DNA of 64,000 nucleotides from contig NZ_CP157794.1 in the NCBI RefSeq assembly GCF_040111675.1, positions 5,185,501 through 5,249,500 of the forward strand, given 5' to 3'. Under the pieces are notes generated by a model, which worked only from the letters and a program-made list of their open reading frames with translations, ran no database searches and was not told where the DNA came from. Source of the stretch: Salinarimonas sp. (lineage in GTDB: Bacteria > Pseudomonadota > Alphaproteobacteria > Rhizobiales > Beijerinckiaceae). The translations under genes were made by a program, and so were the position numbers. Below, piece by piece: positions 1 to 6,693 of the stretch. Numbering within the stretch: the stretch's first letter is position 1; each line of letters starts with the position of its first letter.

Positions 1-158
1 GGCGCGTAATGGCCGGCGATGACGTTGAACAGCGTCGTCTTTCCGGCGCCGTTGGGGCCGATCAGCCCGGTGATCGAGCCTTTCTCGATCTTCAGGCTCG
101 CCCCGTTGACGGCCTTGATGCCGCCGAAGCTCAAGTGCAGGTCGTCGACGCGGATCAT
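1..158 (-). CDS. livG: Branched-chain amino acid-type ABC transporter ATP-binding protein, partial
   Basis: Only the N-terminal 52 or so codons are in the window; the gene runs off the left edge. The visible protein starts MIRVDDLHLSFGG and contains a complete Walker A motif, GPNGAGKTT, followed by LFNVIAG, as in LivG/BraF-type ATPases that power uptake of branched-chain amino acids or related amides. The ATG at 158 is chosen because it begins the usual family N-terminus; an in-frame ATG at 167 would add three residues. It lies 61 bp downstream of the substrate-binding protein gene on the same strand, the usual order in liv-type operons. The transported substrate cannot be told from this fragment. 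Confidence 0.85.
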   Translation of the reverse strand, partial: MIRVDDLHLSFGGIKAVNGASLKIEKGSITGLIGPNGAGKTTLFNVIAGHYA

Positions 159-178
159 GACGCACATCCCTCGTGCGA

Positions 179-206
179 CGCCGGCCCGGGCGGGCCCGGG
201 CCGGCG
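179..206. other. GC-rich stem-loop between substrate-binding protein and ATPase genes
   Basis: A 10-bp perfect inverted repeat (arms 179-188 and 197-206) with a GC-only loop lies in the 61-bp gap between the two liv genes. There is no T-tract, so it is not a classical terminator. Such hairpins after binding-protein genes often stabilise the upstream mRNA and give more binding protein than ATPase; that role is inferred here. Confidence 0.55.
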
Positions 207-219
207 CGCGTTCACGCGA

Positions 220-1413
220 TCAGCGGAAGCCGACCGTGACGATCTCGCCGTCCTCGATCTCGAAGATGCGATAGGAGCCGGCGGCTTCGCCCGGTCCGAT
301 CATCTCGACGCCGGTCGCGCCCTCGTAGTCGATCTCCCCGCCGTCGGCGAGGATCTGGAGGCCCTTGGCGAGCTCGCCCGGCAGGATCACCTCGCCCGGC
401 TCGTTGGCGACGGCGGTCACCGCCTCGGCGATGGCGGCGCGATCGGTGGAGCCGGCCGCCTGCATGGCGAGCGCCAGCAACGCGCCCGCGTCGTAGCTCT
501 CGCCGGTATAGGTGGCCGAGCCCTGGAAGCCGGCCTCGTCGGCCATCTTCTGGAAGGTCTCGGAGCCCGGATTGTCGGAGCCCGGCACCGCGCCGACGAC
601 CTTGCCGTAGAGCTCGGAGCCGATGGCGTCGACGATGGACTGGCCGTGCATGCCGTCACCGAAGACGAACTGGTCGAACGCGCCGGTATCGAGCGCCGCC
701 TGGACGATGCCGCGGCCGCCCTGGTCGAGATAGCCGAAGACGACGAGCGTGTCGGCGCCCGAGGCCGAGAGCGCGCCGACCTCGGCCGAGTAGTCGGCCC
801 GGCCGTCCTCGTGGGCGGCCGAGATCAGCACCGCGTGGCCCAGCGCCTCGAACGCCGAGGTGAAGCTGTCCGCGAGGCCCTTGCCGTAGTCGTTGTTGGT
901 GTAGGTGACGGCGACCTCGTCGATGCCGCGCTCGTCGAGCACGTTCGCGATCACCTCGCCCTGGCGGGCGTCGGACGGGGCCGTGCGGAAGAAGAGGCCC
1001 TGGTCGTCGATGGTCGACAGCGCCGGCGAGGTGGCCGAGGGCGAGATCATCGGCACGCCGTTGGGGACGGCGACGTTGTTGACGATGGCGGTGGTCACGC
1101 CCGAGCAGTCCGCGCCCATGATGGCGACGACGTTGTCGGAGGTGATCAGGCGCTCGGCCGTGGCGGTCGCCGCGGCGGCGTCGATGCAGGTGGAATCGCC
1201 GCGCACCGGCTCGATGGTGCGGCCGCCGAGCAGCAGGCCGCTGTCGGACGCCTCCTCGAAGGCGAGCTCGGCGGAGGCCGCCATGTTCGGCGTGATGGAC
1301 TCGATCGGTCCGGTGAAGCCGAGAATGATCCCCACGGGCACGGGGCCGTCCTGCGCCGTGGCCGGAAACGCCGCCAGCGTCGCGGCCGCCGTGGCCAGAA
1401 GAAGCTTCTTCAT
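220..1413 (-). CDS. ABC transporter substrate-binding protein, branched-chain amino acid (LivK/J) family
   Basis: A 397-residue periplasmic binding protein that captures the ligand for the LivG-type ABC transporter encoded just downstream. The N-terminus MKKLLLATAAATLAAFPATAQ is a clear signal peptide with cleavage near residue 20, followed by PVPVGIILGFTGP, the typical first strand of type I periplasmic binding proteins of the LivJ family. The start at 1413 is chosen because it gives the signal peptide and is preceded by GGGAGAG; the open frame extends 51 codons further upstream but that part looks like non-coding leader. The single pair of cysteines (CIDAA and ADCSG) is usual for the family. 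Ligand unknown: branched-chain amino acids, other amino acids, or urea/amides are all possible. Confidence 0.9.
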   Translation of the reverse strand: MKKLLLATAAATLAAFPATAQDGPVPVGIILGFTGPIESITPNMAASAELAFEEASDSGLLLGGRTIEPVRGDSTCIDAAAATATAERLITSDNVVAIMGADCSGVTTAIVNNVAVPNGVPMISPSATSPALSTIDDQGLFFRTAPSDARQGEVIANVLDERGIDEVAVTYTNNDYGKGLADSFTSAFEALGHAVLISAAHEDGRADYSAEVGALSASGADTLVVFGYLDQGGRGIVQAALDTGAFDQFVFGDGMHGQSIVDAIGSELYGKVVGAVPGSDNPGSETFQKMADEAGFQGSATYTGESYDAGALLALAMQAAGSTDRAAIAEAVTAVANEPGEVILPGELAKGLQILADGGEIDYEGATGVEMIGPGEAAGSYRIFEIEDGEIVTVGFR

Positions 1414-1882
1414 GTTCGCTCTCTCCCTCGTCTCTGGTTCCCCGCCGAGCCGAGCCGTTCCCTGCGGCTCGGACGGAGTCCGGATTATTCCTAATGCAAG
1501 GCTTCCTCGGGCGCTACGGCGCAACGTCGGGATCGGGCCCGATTTTCGCGCGCCGGCCCGCCGCACCCGCCCGGCGCGCCCAAATGCACGCAGACGCCTT
1601 GCCTGTCCAGGCTTTTTCCGCTATCACGCGCCGATCCGAGTGGACGCCCCCGGGCGCCGTCTCACCCACGCGTGTGCGCACGCGGGCGAGGCTGCGCCGC
1701 GACGCGGCGGCGCGCCGTTCGGACGAGACCGTCACCGCCCGCCGTCCTAGCGCCGGCCCGCTCCTCAGGGGAGCGGCAGCCCGAGCGGCTTTCGCGCACC
1801 GGAAGCCTCGAGGGCGCGGCGAGCGGAGACGAACCGCAACGCCAACCGTCGGCGCACGCCCGACAGGGCACAAGGAGATTGA
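1414..1882. other. Long intergenic region, divergent promoters and rpsA leader
   Basis: 469 bp with no convincing gene. It must hold the promoters for the binding-protein gene (minus) and rpsA (plus). A good rpsA promoter is listed separately, which leaves a 5' leader of about 250 nt. No good promoter was found by eye for the minus strand; the AT-richer patch at 1482-1500 is the likeliest place. Confidence 0.6.
1599..1627 (+). promoter_or_regulatory. Probable rpsA promoter
   Basis: TTGCCT at 1599-1604, a 17-bp spacer and TATCAC at 1622-1627. The transcript would start near 1634 and have a leader of about 250 nt before rpsA. Read by eye, no experimental support. Confidence 0.4.
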
Positions 1883-3583
1883 ATGTCCGCTTCCATGCAA
1901 ACCGCGCCCAGCCGTGAGGATTTCGCGGCGCTGCTCGAGGAATCGTTCCAGAAGAACGAGGTGGCCGAGGGCTCCGTCGTCAAGGGCAAGGTCGTCGCCA
2001 TCGAGAAGGATGTCGCCGTCATCGACATCGGGGCGAAGACCGAAGGGCGCGTCGCCCTCAAGGAATTCGTCGGCCCCGGCCGCGACGAGCCGATCGACGT
2101 CGGCTCCGAGGTCGAGGTCTACGTCGATCGCGTCGAGAACGCGCTCGGCGAGGCGGTCATCTCGCGCGAGAAGGCCCGCCGCGAGGAGAGCTGGGTGAAG
2201 CTCGAGAAGGCCTTCGAGGCCAACGAGCGCGTCTCCGGCATGATCTTCAACCAGGTGAAGGGCGGCTATACGGTCGACCTCGACGGCGCCGTGGCGTTCC
2301 TGCCGCGCTCGCAGGTCGACATCCGGCCGGTGCGCGACGTCACCCCGCTGATGGGCGTGCCGCAGCCGTTCCAGATCCTGAAGATGGACCGCCGCCGCGG
2401 CAACATCGTGGTGTCGCGCCGCACCGTGCTCGAGGAGAGCCGCGCCGAGCAGCGCTCGGAGCTGGTGGCCAACCTCGAGGAGGGCCAGGTTATCGAGGGC
2501 GTGGTGAAGAACATCACCGAGTACGGCGCCTTCGTGGATCTCGGCGGCATCGACGGCCTGCTGCACGTCACCGACATGGCGTGGCGTCGCGTCAACCATC
2601 CGTCCGAGGTCGTGCAGATCGGCCAGACCGTCAAGGTCAAGATCATCAAGATCAACCACGAGACGCACCGCATCTCGCTGGGCATCAAGCAGCTGCTCGC
2701 CGATCCGTGGGAGGGCATCGCCGCCCGCTACCCGGTCAACGCCCGCTTCAAGGGCCGCGTGACCAACATCACGGATTACGGCGCGTTCGTCGAGCTCGAG
2801 CCGGGCATCGAGGGGCTGATCCACGTCTCCGAGATGTCCTGGACGAAGAAGAACGTCCATCCGGGCAAGATCGTCTCCACCTCCCAGGAGGTCGAGGTCC
2901 AGATCCTCGAGGTCGATCCGGTCAAGCGCCGCATCTCGCTGGGCCTCAAGCAGACGCTCCAGAACCCCTGGGACGCCTTCGCCGAGGCTCATCCGGTGGG
3001 CTCGGTGGTCGAGGGCGAGGTCAAGAACAAGACCGAGTTCGGCCTGTTCATCGGCCTCGAGGGCGACGTGGACGGCATGGTCCACCTCTCCGACCTCGAC
3101 TGGAACCGTCCCGGCGAGCAGGTGATCGAGGAGTTCAAGAAGGGCGACATGGTGCGCGCCCAGGTCCTCGACGTCGACGTCGACAAGGAGCGCATCTCGC
3201 TCGGCATCAAGCAGCTCGCGGGCGACCCCTTCGCGGACGCCGGCGAGATCCGCAAGGGCCAGGTGGTCACCTGCGAGGTGCTCGAGGTGAAGGAAGCCGG
3301 CATCGAGGTGAAGATCGTCGACACCGATCTCGGCACCTTCATCCGTCGCGCCGAGCTCGCGCGCGACCGCGCCGACCAGCGCCCCGAGCGCTTCGCCCCC
3401 GGCGAGAAGCTCGACGCTCGCGTGACCCAGTTCGACCGCAAGGCGCGCCGCGTCCAGCTGTCGATCAAGGCGCTCGAGGTGGCCGAGGAGAAGGAGGCGA
3501 TCGCCCAGTACGGGTCGACCGATTCCGGCGCCTCGCTCGGCGACATCCTCGGCGCGGCCCTCAAGGCCCGCGACAAGAAGTGA
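1883..3583 (+). CDS. rpsA: 30S ribosomal protein S1
   Basis: A 566-residue S1 protein, which binds mRNA on the small ribosomal subunit and helps start translation of mRNAs with weak ribosome sites. Six S1 (OB-fold) repeats are visible, beginning roughly at residues 30, 115, 200, 286, 373 and 459. The central copies carry the typical core, for example KNITEYGAFVDLGG and TNITDYGAFVELE, each followed by a GL(L/I)HV(T/S)(D/E)M segment. The start at 1883 has AAGGAG at 1872-1877, five bases upstream. In many alphaproteobacteria rpsA follows cmk and precedes ihfB; here it is alone, flanked by a transporter and a TetR gene, and ends at a strong terminator. The long leader could carry autoregulation of the kind known for E. 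coli rpsA, but no specific element was recognised. Confidence 0.98.
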   Translation: MSASMQTAPSREDFAALLEESFQKNEVAEGSVVKGKVVAIEKDVAVIDIGAKTEGRVALKEFVGPGRDEPIDVGSEVEVYVDRVENALGEAVISREKARREESWVKLEKAFEANERVSGMIFNQVKGGYTVDLDGAVAFLPRSQVDIRPVRDVTPLMGVPQPFQILKMDRRRGNIVVSRRTVLEESRAEQRSELVANLEEGQVIEGVVKNITEYGAFVDLGGIDGLLHVTDMAWRRVNHPSEVVQIGQTVKVKIIKINHETHRISLGIKQLLADPWEGIAARYPVNARFKGRVTNITDYGAFVELEPGIEGLIHVSEMSWTKKNVHPGKIVSTSQEVEVQILEVDPVKRRISLGLKQTLQNPWDAFAEAHPVGSVVEGEVKNKTEFGLFIGLEGDVDGMVHLSDLDWNRPGEQVIEEFKKGDMVRAQVLDVDVDKERISLGIKQLAGDPFADAGEIRKGQVVTCEVLEVKEAGIEVKIVDTDLGTFIRRAELARDRADQRPERFAPGEKLDARVTQFDRKARRVQLSIKALEVAEEKEAIAQYGSTDSGASLGDILGAALKARDKK

Positions 3584-3626
3584 GGTCACGCGCCGGGCGA
3601 CCGGCGCGCCCCGACCGAAACGAAGA

Positions 3627-3661
3627 GCCCCGCGCGAGCGATCCTCGCGCGGGGCTTTTTT
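3627..3661 (+). terminator. Rho-independent terminator of rpsA
   Basis: Perfect 12-bp GC-rich stem (3627-3638 with 3644-3655), 5-nt loop, followed by TTTTTT at 3656-3661. It starts 44 bp after the rpsA stop codon. Confidence 0.95.
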
Positions 3662-3857
3662 CTGCGGCGAGTCCCGCGCCCCGCGCCGCCGGGGTGGGGC
3701 GGCCTGCGCGAGGGAACGCATGGTCCGGAACCGTGCCGCACGCTGCTTTCTGCTGGCGCGGCATGCGCTTGCCGGGCATGCTCAGGCGTCGGGCGCGCCG
3801 CGCGCCGCCGCCGGCGCGCGCGAGAACCGCACCGGCCGTACGGAAACGGAGGGCCGC

Positions 3858-4475
3858 ATGCGCAAGGGCGAGGAGACCCGCAGGCGCATCCTGGACGTCG
3901 CCGAAGGCCTCGTGCTCGAGAAGGGCTTCGGCGCGACCTCGATCGACGAGCTGATCGCCGCCACCGACCTGACGAAGAGCGGCTTCTTCTACCATTTCAA
4001 GGACAAGAACGAGCTCGCCCGGGCGCTGCTGCTGCGCTACGTCGACCAGGACGAGCAGGTCTACGACGAGGTCTTCGGCCGCGCCCGCGAGCTCGCCGAC
4101 GACCCGCTGCAGAGCTTCCTCGTCGGCCTCAAGCTGCTGGCCGAGCGCATGGCGGACCTGCCGAGCGGCCATCCCGGCTGCCTCGTCGCGGTGAGCTGCT
4201 ACGGCGAGCGGCTGTTCGACCGCACGGTGCGCGAGATCAACCGCGAGGCCGCCCTGCTCTGGCGCCGGCGCTTCCGCGCCATGCTGGAGGAGATCGCCGC
4301 CGTCCACCCGCCGCGCGAGCCGGTGGACCTCGACGACCTCGCCGACTTCGTCTCCTCCGTGCTGGAAGGCGGCATCGTGCTCTCGAAGGCGCTGGCCGAG
4401 CCGCGCACGCTCGAGCGGCAGATCCTGACGCTGCGCACCACGATCCGGGCCCTGTTCACGCCGGCGCGGGGGTGA
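3858..4475 (+). CDS. TetR/AcrR family transcriptional regulator
   Basis: A 205-residue regulator. Residues 1-60 form the TetR helix-turn-helix domain: ETRRRILDVAEGLVLEKGF, then ATSIDELIAATDLTKSGFFYHFKDKNELA, the recognition helix segment. The rest is an all-helical ligand/dimer domain not assigned to a ligand. The start at 3858 (MRKGEETRR) is chosen because the family normally begins a few residues before the first helix and because GGAGGG lies just upstream; the open frame runs back to 3720 but that part is not TetR-like. No divergent partner gene is next to it, so its target is unclear. The following gene is convergent. Confidence 0.88.
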   Translation: MRKGEETRRRILDVAEGLVLEKGFGATSIDELIAATDLTKSGFFYHFKDKNELARALLLRYVDQDEQVYDEVFGRARELADDPLQSFLVGLKLLAERMADLPSGHPGCLVAVSCYGERLFDRTVREINREAALLWRRRFRAMLEEIAAVHPPREPVDLDDLADFVSSVLEGGIVLSKALAEPRTLERQILTLRTTIRALFTPARG

Positions 4476-4480
4476 GAGCC

Positions 4481-4960
4481 TCAGTTCAGGGCGAGGAAGG
4501 CGCCGCGCCGGGGGGCGGCTTCCGCCGTGCGGAACCCGGGCGCGCGCGGCTCGACGGGCCCGGGCGGGACCGATCCCGTGATCGCGGGTGCGGCGGCGAG
4601 CACGACCGTCGCTCCGGGACGTCGCGGCGGCAGGAAACGGGCGGGCGCGACGGACGCCGTCGCGACCCGCGCCTCCACGCGCGGCCGGCTGGCCACATAG
4701 GCGCGCCAGAAGGCGGCGTGGCGGGGCCCGAGCCGCGCGGCGACCAGCGCCCGCAGGGCGGGCGAGGCCGCGCCGGGCGCGTCGTAGGCCGGCAGCGACC
4801 CGTCCGCCTGCACCACCCGCGCGCCGTCGACGGTCACGATGACGTCGCCGGGCCGCAGGGTCGCGTCGCCGTCGGCGAACGGGTTCGCGGCTGCGGGCAT
4901 GGCGGCGAGGACGAGCGCCATCGCCGCGGCTCCGGCCAGCATGCCCGCGACTCGTCCCAT
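4481..4960 (-). CDS. Small secreted protein of unknown function
   Basis: 159 residues with a signal peptide (hydrophobic stretch MLAGAAAMALVLAAMPAAANP, cleavage near residue 25). Just after it comes LRPGDVIVTVDGARVV, a phrase like the GDVI...VDG loop of PDZ and related secretion or assembly domains, but the protein is too short for a full PDZ fold to be claimed. The C-terminal half is rich in Pro, Ala and Arg and looks disordered. The ATG at 4960 follows GGCGGAGGGCGC, a good ribosome site. It converges with the TetR gene (5 bp apart) and lies at the left edge of the AT-rich islet, but its base composition is that of the host. No family recognised. Confidence 0.65.
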   Translation of the reverse strand: MGRVAGMLAGAAAMALVLAAMPAAANPFADGDATLRPGDVIVTVDGARVVQADGSLPAYDAPGAASPALRALVAARLGPRHAAFWRAYVASRPRVEARVATASVAPARFLPPRRPGATVVLAAAPAITGSVPPGPVEPRAPGFRTAEAAPRRGAFLALN

Positions 4961-5018
4961 GCGCCCTCCGCCCGCGTTCGAGAACGGGCGCAGGAGAGCG
5001 GAGCGTTAGGGATTCATC

Positions 5019-5041
5019 AACCTTGATATGGCGTCAAGGTT
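5019..5041. repeat. Inverted repeat at left edge of the islet
   Basis: Perfect 8-bp arms AACCTTGA (5019-5026) and TCAAGGTT (5034-5041) around a 7-nt loop. It lies 30 bp past the stop codon of the islet membrane gene and upstream of the 4960 gene. It has no T-tract; it could be a weak terminator, a protein-binding site in the promoter of the 4960 gene, or a trace of the insertion. Confidence 0.5.
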
Positions 5042-5070
5042 AAGCACTTCGGACCGGTAGGGCCGAGAGA

Positions 5071-5658
5071 TTACGTTTGATCATTCTGGGGCGGCATCTG
5101 ATCATACCATGCCGAGAGTCGAAAAATTGCTAGAGTTGCCGCTAAGGATAAAATTATTGAATACATGAATATCATAAATGACAAACCCCAAGCGATTGTC
5201 ACAAAAACTACTCTCATCGCCGATCCGGGGAGAAGTACTTGGTCAATGATAGGAAAGATAATTGCCAACGAACTCAGTGGCCGTGTAGAAAGAATTACTA
5301 CCGTTAAAAGGGCAAATATCTGCATCACTACAAAGTGAGCAAACGTAGCACTGATGCCAATGAATGGGCTCTGTGTTCCGTCCGGGCCACTGCCCCTTAT
5401 CATTTCCTGAAATCTTTGGTTTCCGAAAGACATAAGAATCGCATAGCCGCCCAGGGTAAACCCAAGCAGGCTCGGCAAAATCCCAAGCGGAATGGACCAC
5501 CAGCCAGGCTTGGACCACAGTCCAAGCGCTAGGATTGTACACAAGAATGAAACATGAAGATAAGGAGAGGATAAAACTTCTTTGATACCGCCATACGCGC
5601 GCCAGTATTGCCCAAATGAGCGCTGAAACCGACGATAACGTTGCGGATACAGGTTCAT
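5071..5658 (-). CDS. Four-helix membrane protein paired with DUF4747 protein, candidate effector
   Basis: 195 residues, no signal peptide, basic N-terminal 33 residues, then hydrophobic segments at about 34-49, 56-78, 100-124 and 148-177; the weaker stretch 128-144 might be a fifth. The most distinctive segments are LPSLLGFTLGGYAILMSFG in helix 2 and ISATFAHFVVMQIFALL in helix 3. No enzyme motif is visible. Its ATG overlaps the stop codon of the upstream DUF4747 gene in the sequence ATGA (5655-5658), so the two are translationally coupled and probably act together. A small polytopic protein downstream of a soluble partner suits a pore or membrane-damaging effector, as RexB is for RexA of phage lambda; no sequence relation to RexB is claimed. 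GC content and codon use differ strongly from the surroundings. Confidence 0.8.
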   Translation of the reverse strand: MNLYPQRYRRFQRSFGQYWRAYGGIKEVLSSPYLHVSFLCTILALGLWSKPGWWSIPLGILPSLLGFTLGGYAILMSFGNQRFQEMIRGSGPDGTQSPFIGISATFAHFVVMQIFALLTVVILSTRPLSSLAIIFPIIDQVLLPGSAMRVVFVTIAWGLSFMIFMYSIILSLAATLAIFRLSAWYDQMPPQNDQT

Positions 5659-6557
5659 TCATCCATTCCGTTTTTCCGAGTCATAATAGAAAGCAACTTC
5701 TTTCCAGCATCGAGGAGCTCACCAATTCCGATAGAGCCCCGATCCGCGAACCACTCGCTGACAAGAAGCGGATGTTCCGCAGTCGATCGTCTGACCGGCA
5801 GTCCTTCTTCATCATAACCGCTCGCCTCAACGCGACCATTCCTGGTCGCAACATCTGCAAGCTCCATCGTTGCATCATCAGCAACCAGAGACTCCTTACG
5901 ATCGGTTTTGTATACTACTTCGGCTGAAGAAGCCCGCATCCGCGCCAAGCGCCGTTCGATCTCATCATCATAGCTGCCGAGGTCATCGGGATTCGGACGT
6001 TTGACAAAGATCCTGAGCTCTCGAAGGTACTTTATACCCACAATCTCATGGAGTCGCTCTTTATCCGCTATGAGGGTGATCTCGACCGGTCCATATTTTT
6101 CTGCAAGTTGAGTGGACGCAAACAGGCGCTCCAGATAGCGGAACATAATTCCTGGGCTAACCGTTACTTGCTCGGCTTTCTGAACGAACACAAATGTGTG
6201 TTCGTTCGTGAAAAAGACGAAATTCAGTGGTACATAGTTCGGCTTCAGAGAAGCTGGTATCGAAATACTCTTCGTTGCGTTCTCAGACGCAATATCCATA
6301 TTCTCGGAATCAAACCAAGGAAGATCAAAGTCTATTTCAGTAAACCTGGCAATTGTTCCCGTAATGAAACCTTCATCGGCACGACTGAAGTTAAGTGAGC
6401 TCAGCAACATTCTCTGCTCGCCGAAAACGGCGACTGTGAGCTTGAGCTCAAAAGCTGAGTTGAATAAGGCAATGTATGTATCCGCACTGTGAGGATGGGT
6501 GACGACATTAACACCGCCGACCGTGATCCTTTTTCCCCGAGCCGCTCGCTTCGCCAT
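5655..6557 (-). CDS. DUF4747 family protein, candidate sensor of a two-gene defence module
   Basis: 300 residues, soluble, no signal peptide. I assign it from memory to the DUF4747 family on the basis of several segments: VNVVTHPHSADTYIALF (16-32), the strand-rich middle with LPWFD (79-83), SPGIMFRYLERLF (134-146), LRIFVKRPNPDD (181-192), followed by a helix of charged residues and the ATRNGRVEASGYDEEG stretch (237-252) and STAEHPLL (258-265). No catalytic motif was recognised. The family has no established biochemical role that I can state. The ATG at 6557 follows GGGGGC. The gene has its own promoter upstream and couples to the membrane protein gene by a 4-bp overlap. It lies 136 bp after hslU on the same strand but is unlike it in composition, so it is an insertion rather than part of an hsl operon. 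Confidence 0.8.
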   Translation of the reverse strand: MAKRAARGKRITVGGVNVVTHPHSADTYIALFNSAFELKLTVAVFGEQRMLLSSLNFSRADEGFITGTIARFTEIDFDLPWFDSENMDIASENATKSISIPASLKPNYVPLNFVFFTNEHTFVFVQKAEQVTVSPGIMFRYLERLFASTQLAEKYGPVEITLIADKERLHEIVGIKYLRELRIFVKRPNPDDLGSYDDEIERRLARMRASSAEVVYKTDRKESLVADDATMELADVATRNGRVEASGYDEEGLPVRRSTAEHPLLVSEWFADRGSIGIGELLDAGKKLLSIMTRKNGMDE

Positions 6558-6592
6558 TTATGCCCCCAAAGAATCGATACGCTCCACGACGA

Positions 6593-6621
6593 ACATAACG
6601 AAGGATCGCATCGTGTGTAAA
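6593..6621 (-). promoter_or_regulatory. Promoter of the DUF4747-membrane protein islet
   Basis: Reading the minus strand: TTTACA (6621-6616), 17-bp spacer, TTATGT (6598-6593), about 35 bp before the ATG at 6557. It is inside the AT-rich tract, so the islet seems to carry its own promoter. Confidence 0.5.
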
Positions 6622-6693
6622 GTGCAGCACAGCAGAACATTGCGCGTAGGCCGCTAGCGCGAAGCACACCTTCTGCCATCGTCGTGCCTCCCC

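Larger units (their letters stand above)
5010..6660. other. AT-rich two-gene islet, probably horizontally acquired
   Basis: From about 5010 to 6660 the base composition falls well below the window average; one 60-base line at 5161 has only 22 G+C. Codon use changes with it (frequent AAA, ATA, TTT, GAA, rare elsewhere here). The tract holds exactly two genes, both on the minus strand, and is bounded by a host-like secreted protein gene and by hslU. No integrase, transposase, tRNA or flanking direct repeat was found, so how it arrived is unknown. Confidence 0.8.

Noticed and set aside
1883..3583. Internal repeats in rpsA
   Set aside because: They are the six S1 domains, normal for this protein, and not a separate repeat element.
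5243..5662. 139-codon minus-strand frame inside the islet membrane gene
   Set aside because: Out of frame with the 195-residue membrane protein, whose ATGA overlap and membrane helices support the other frame.
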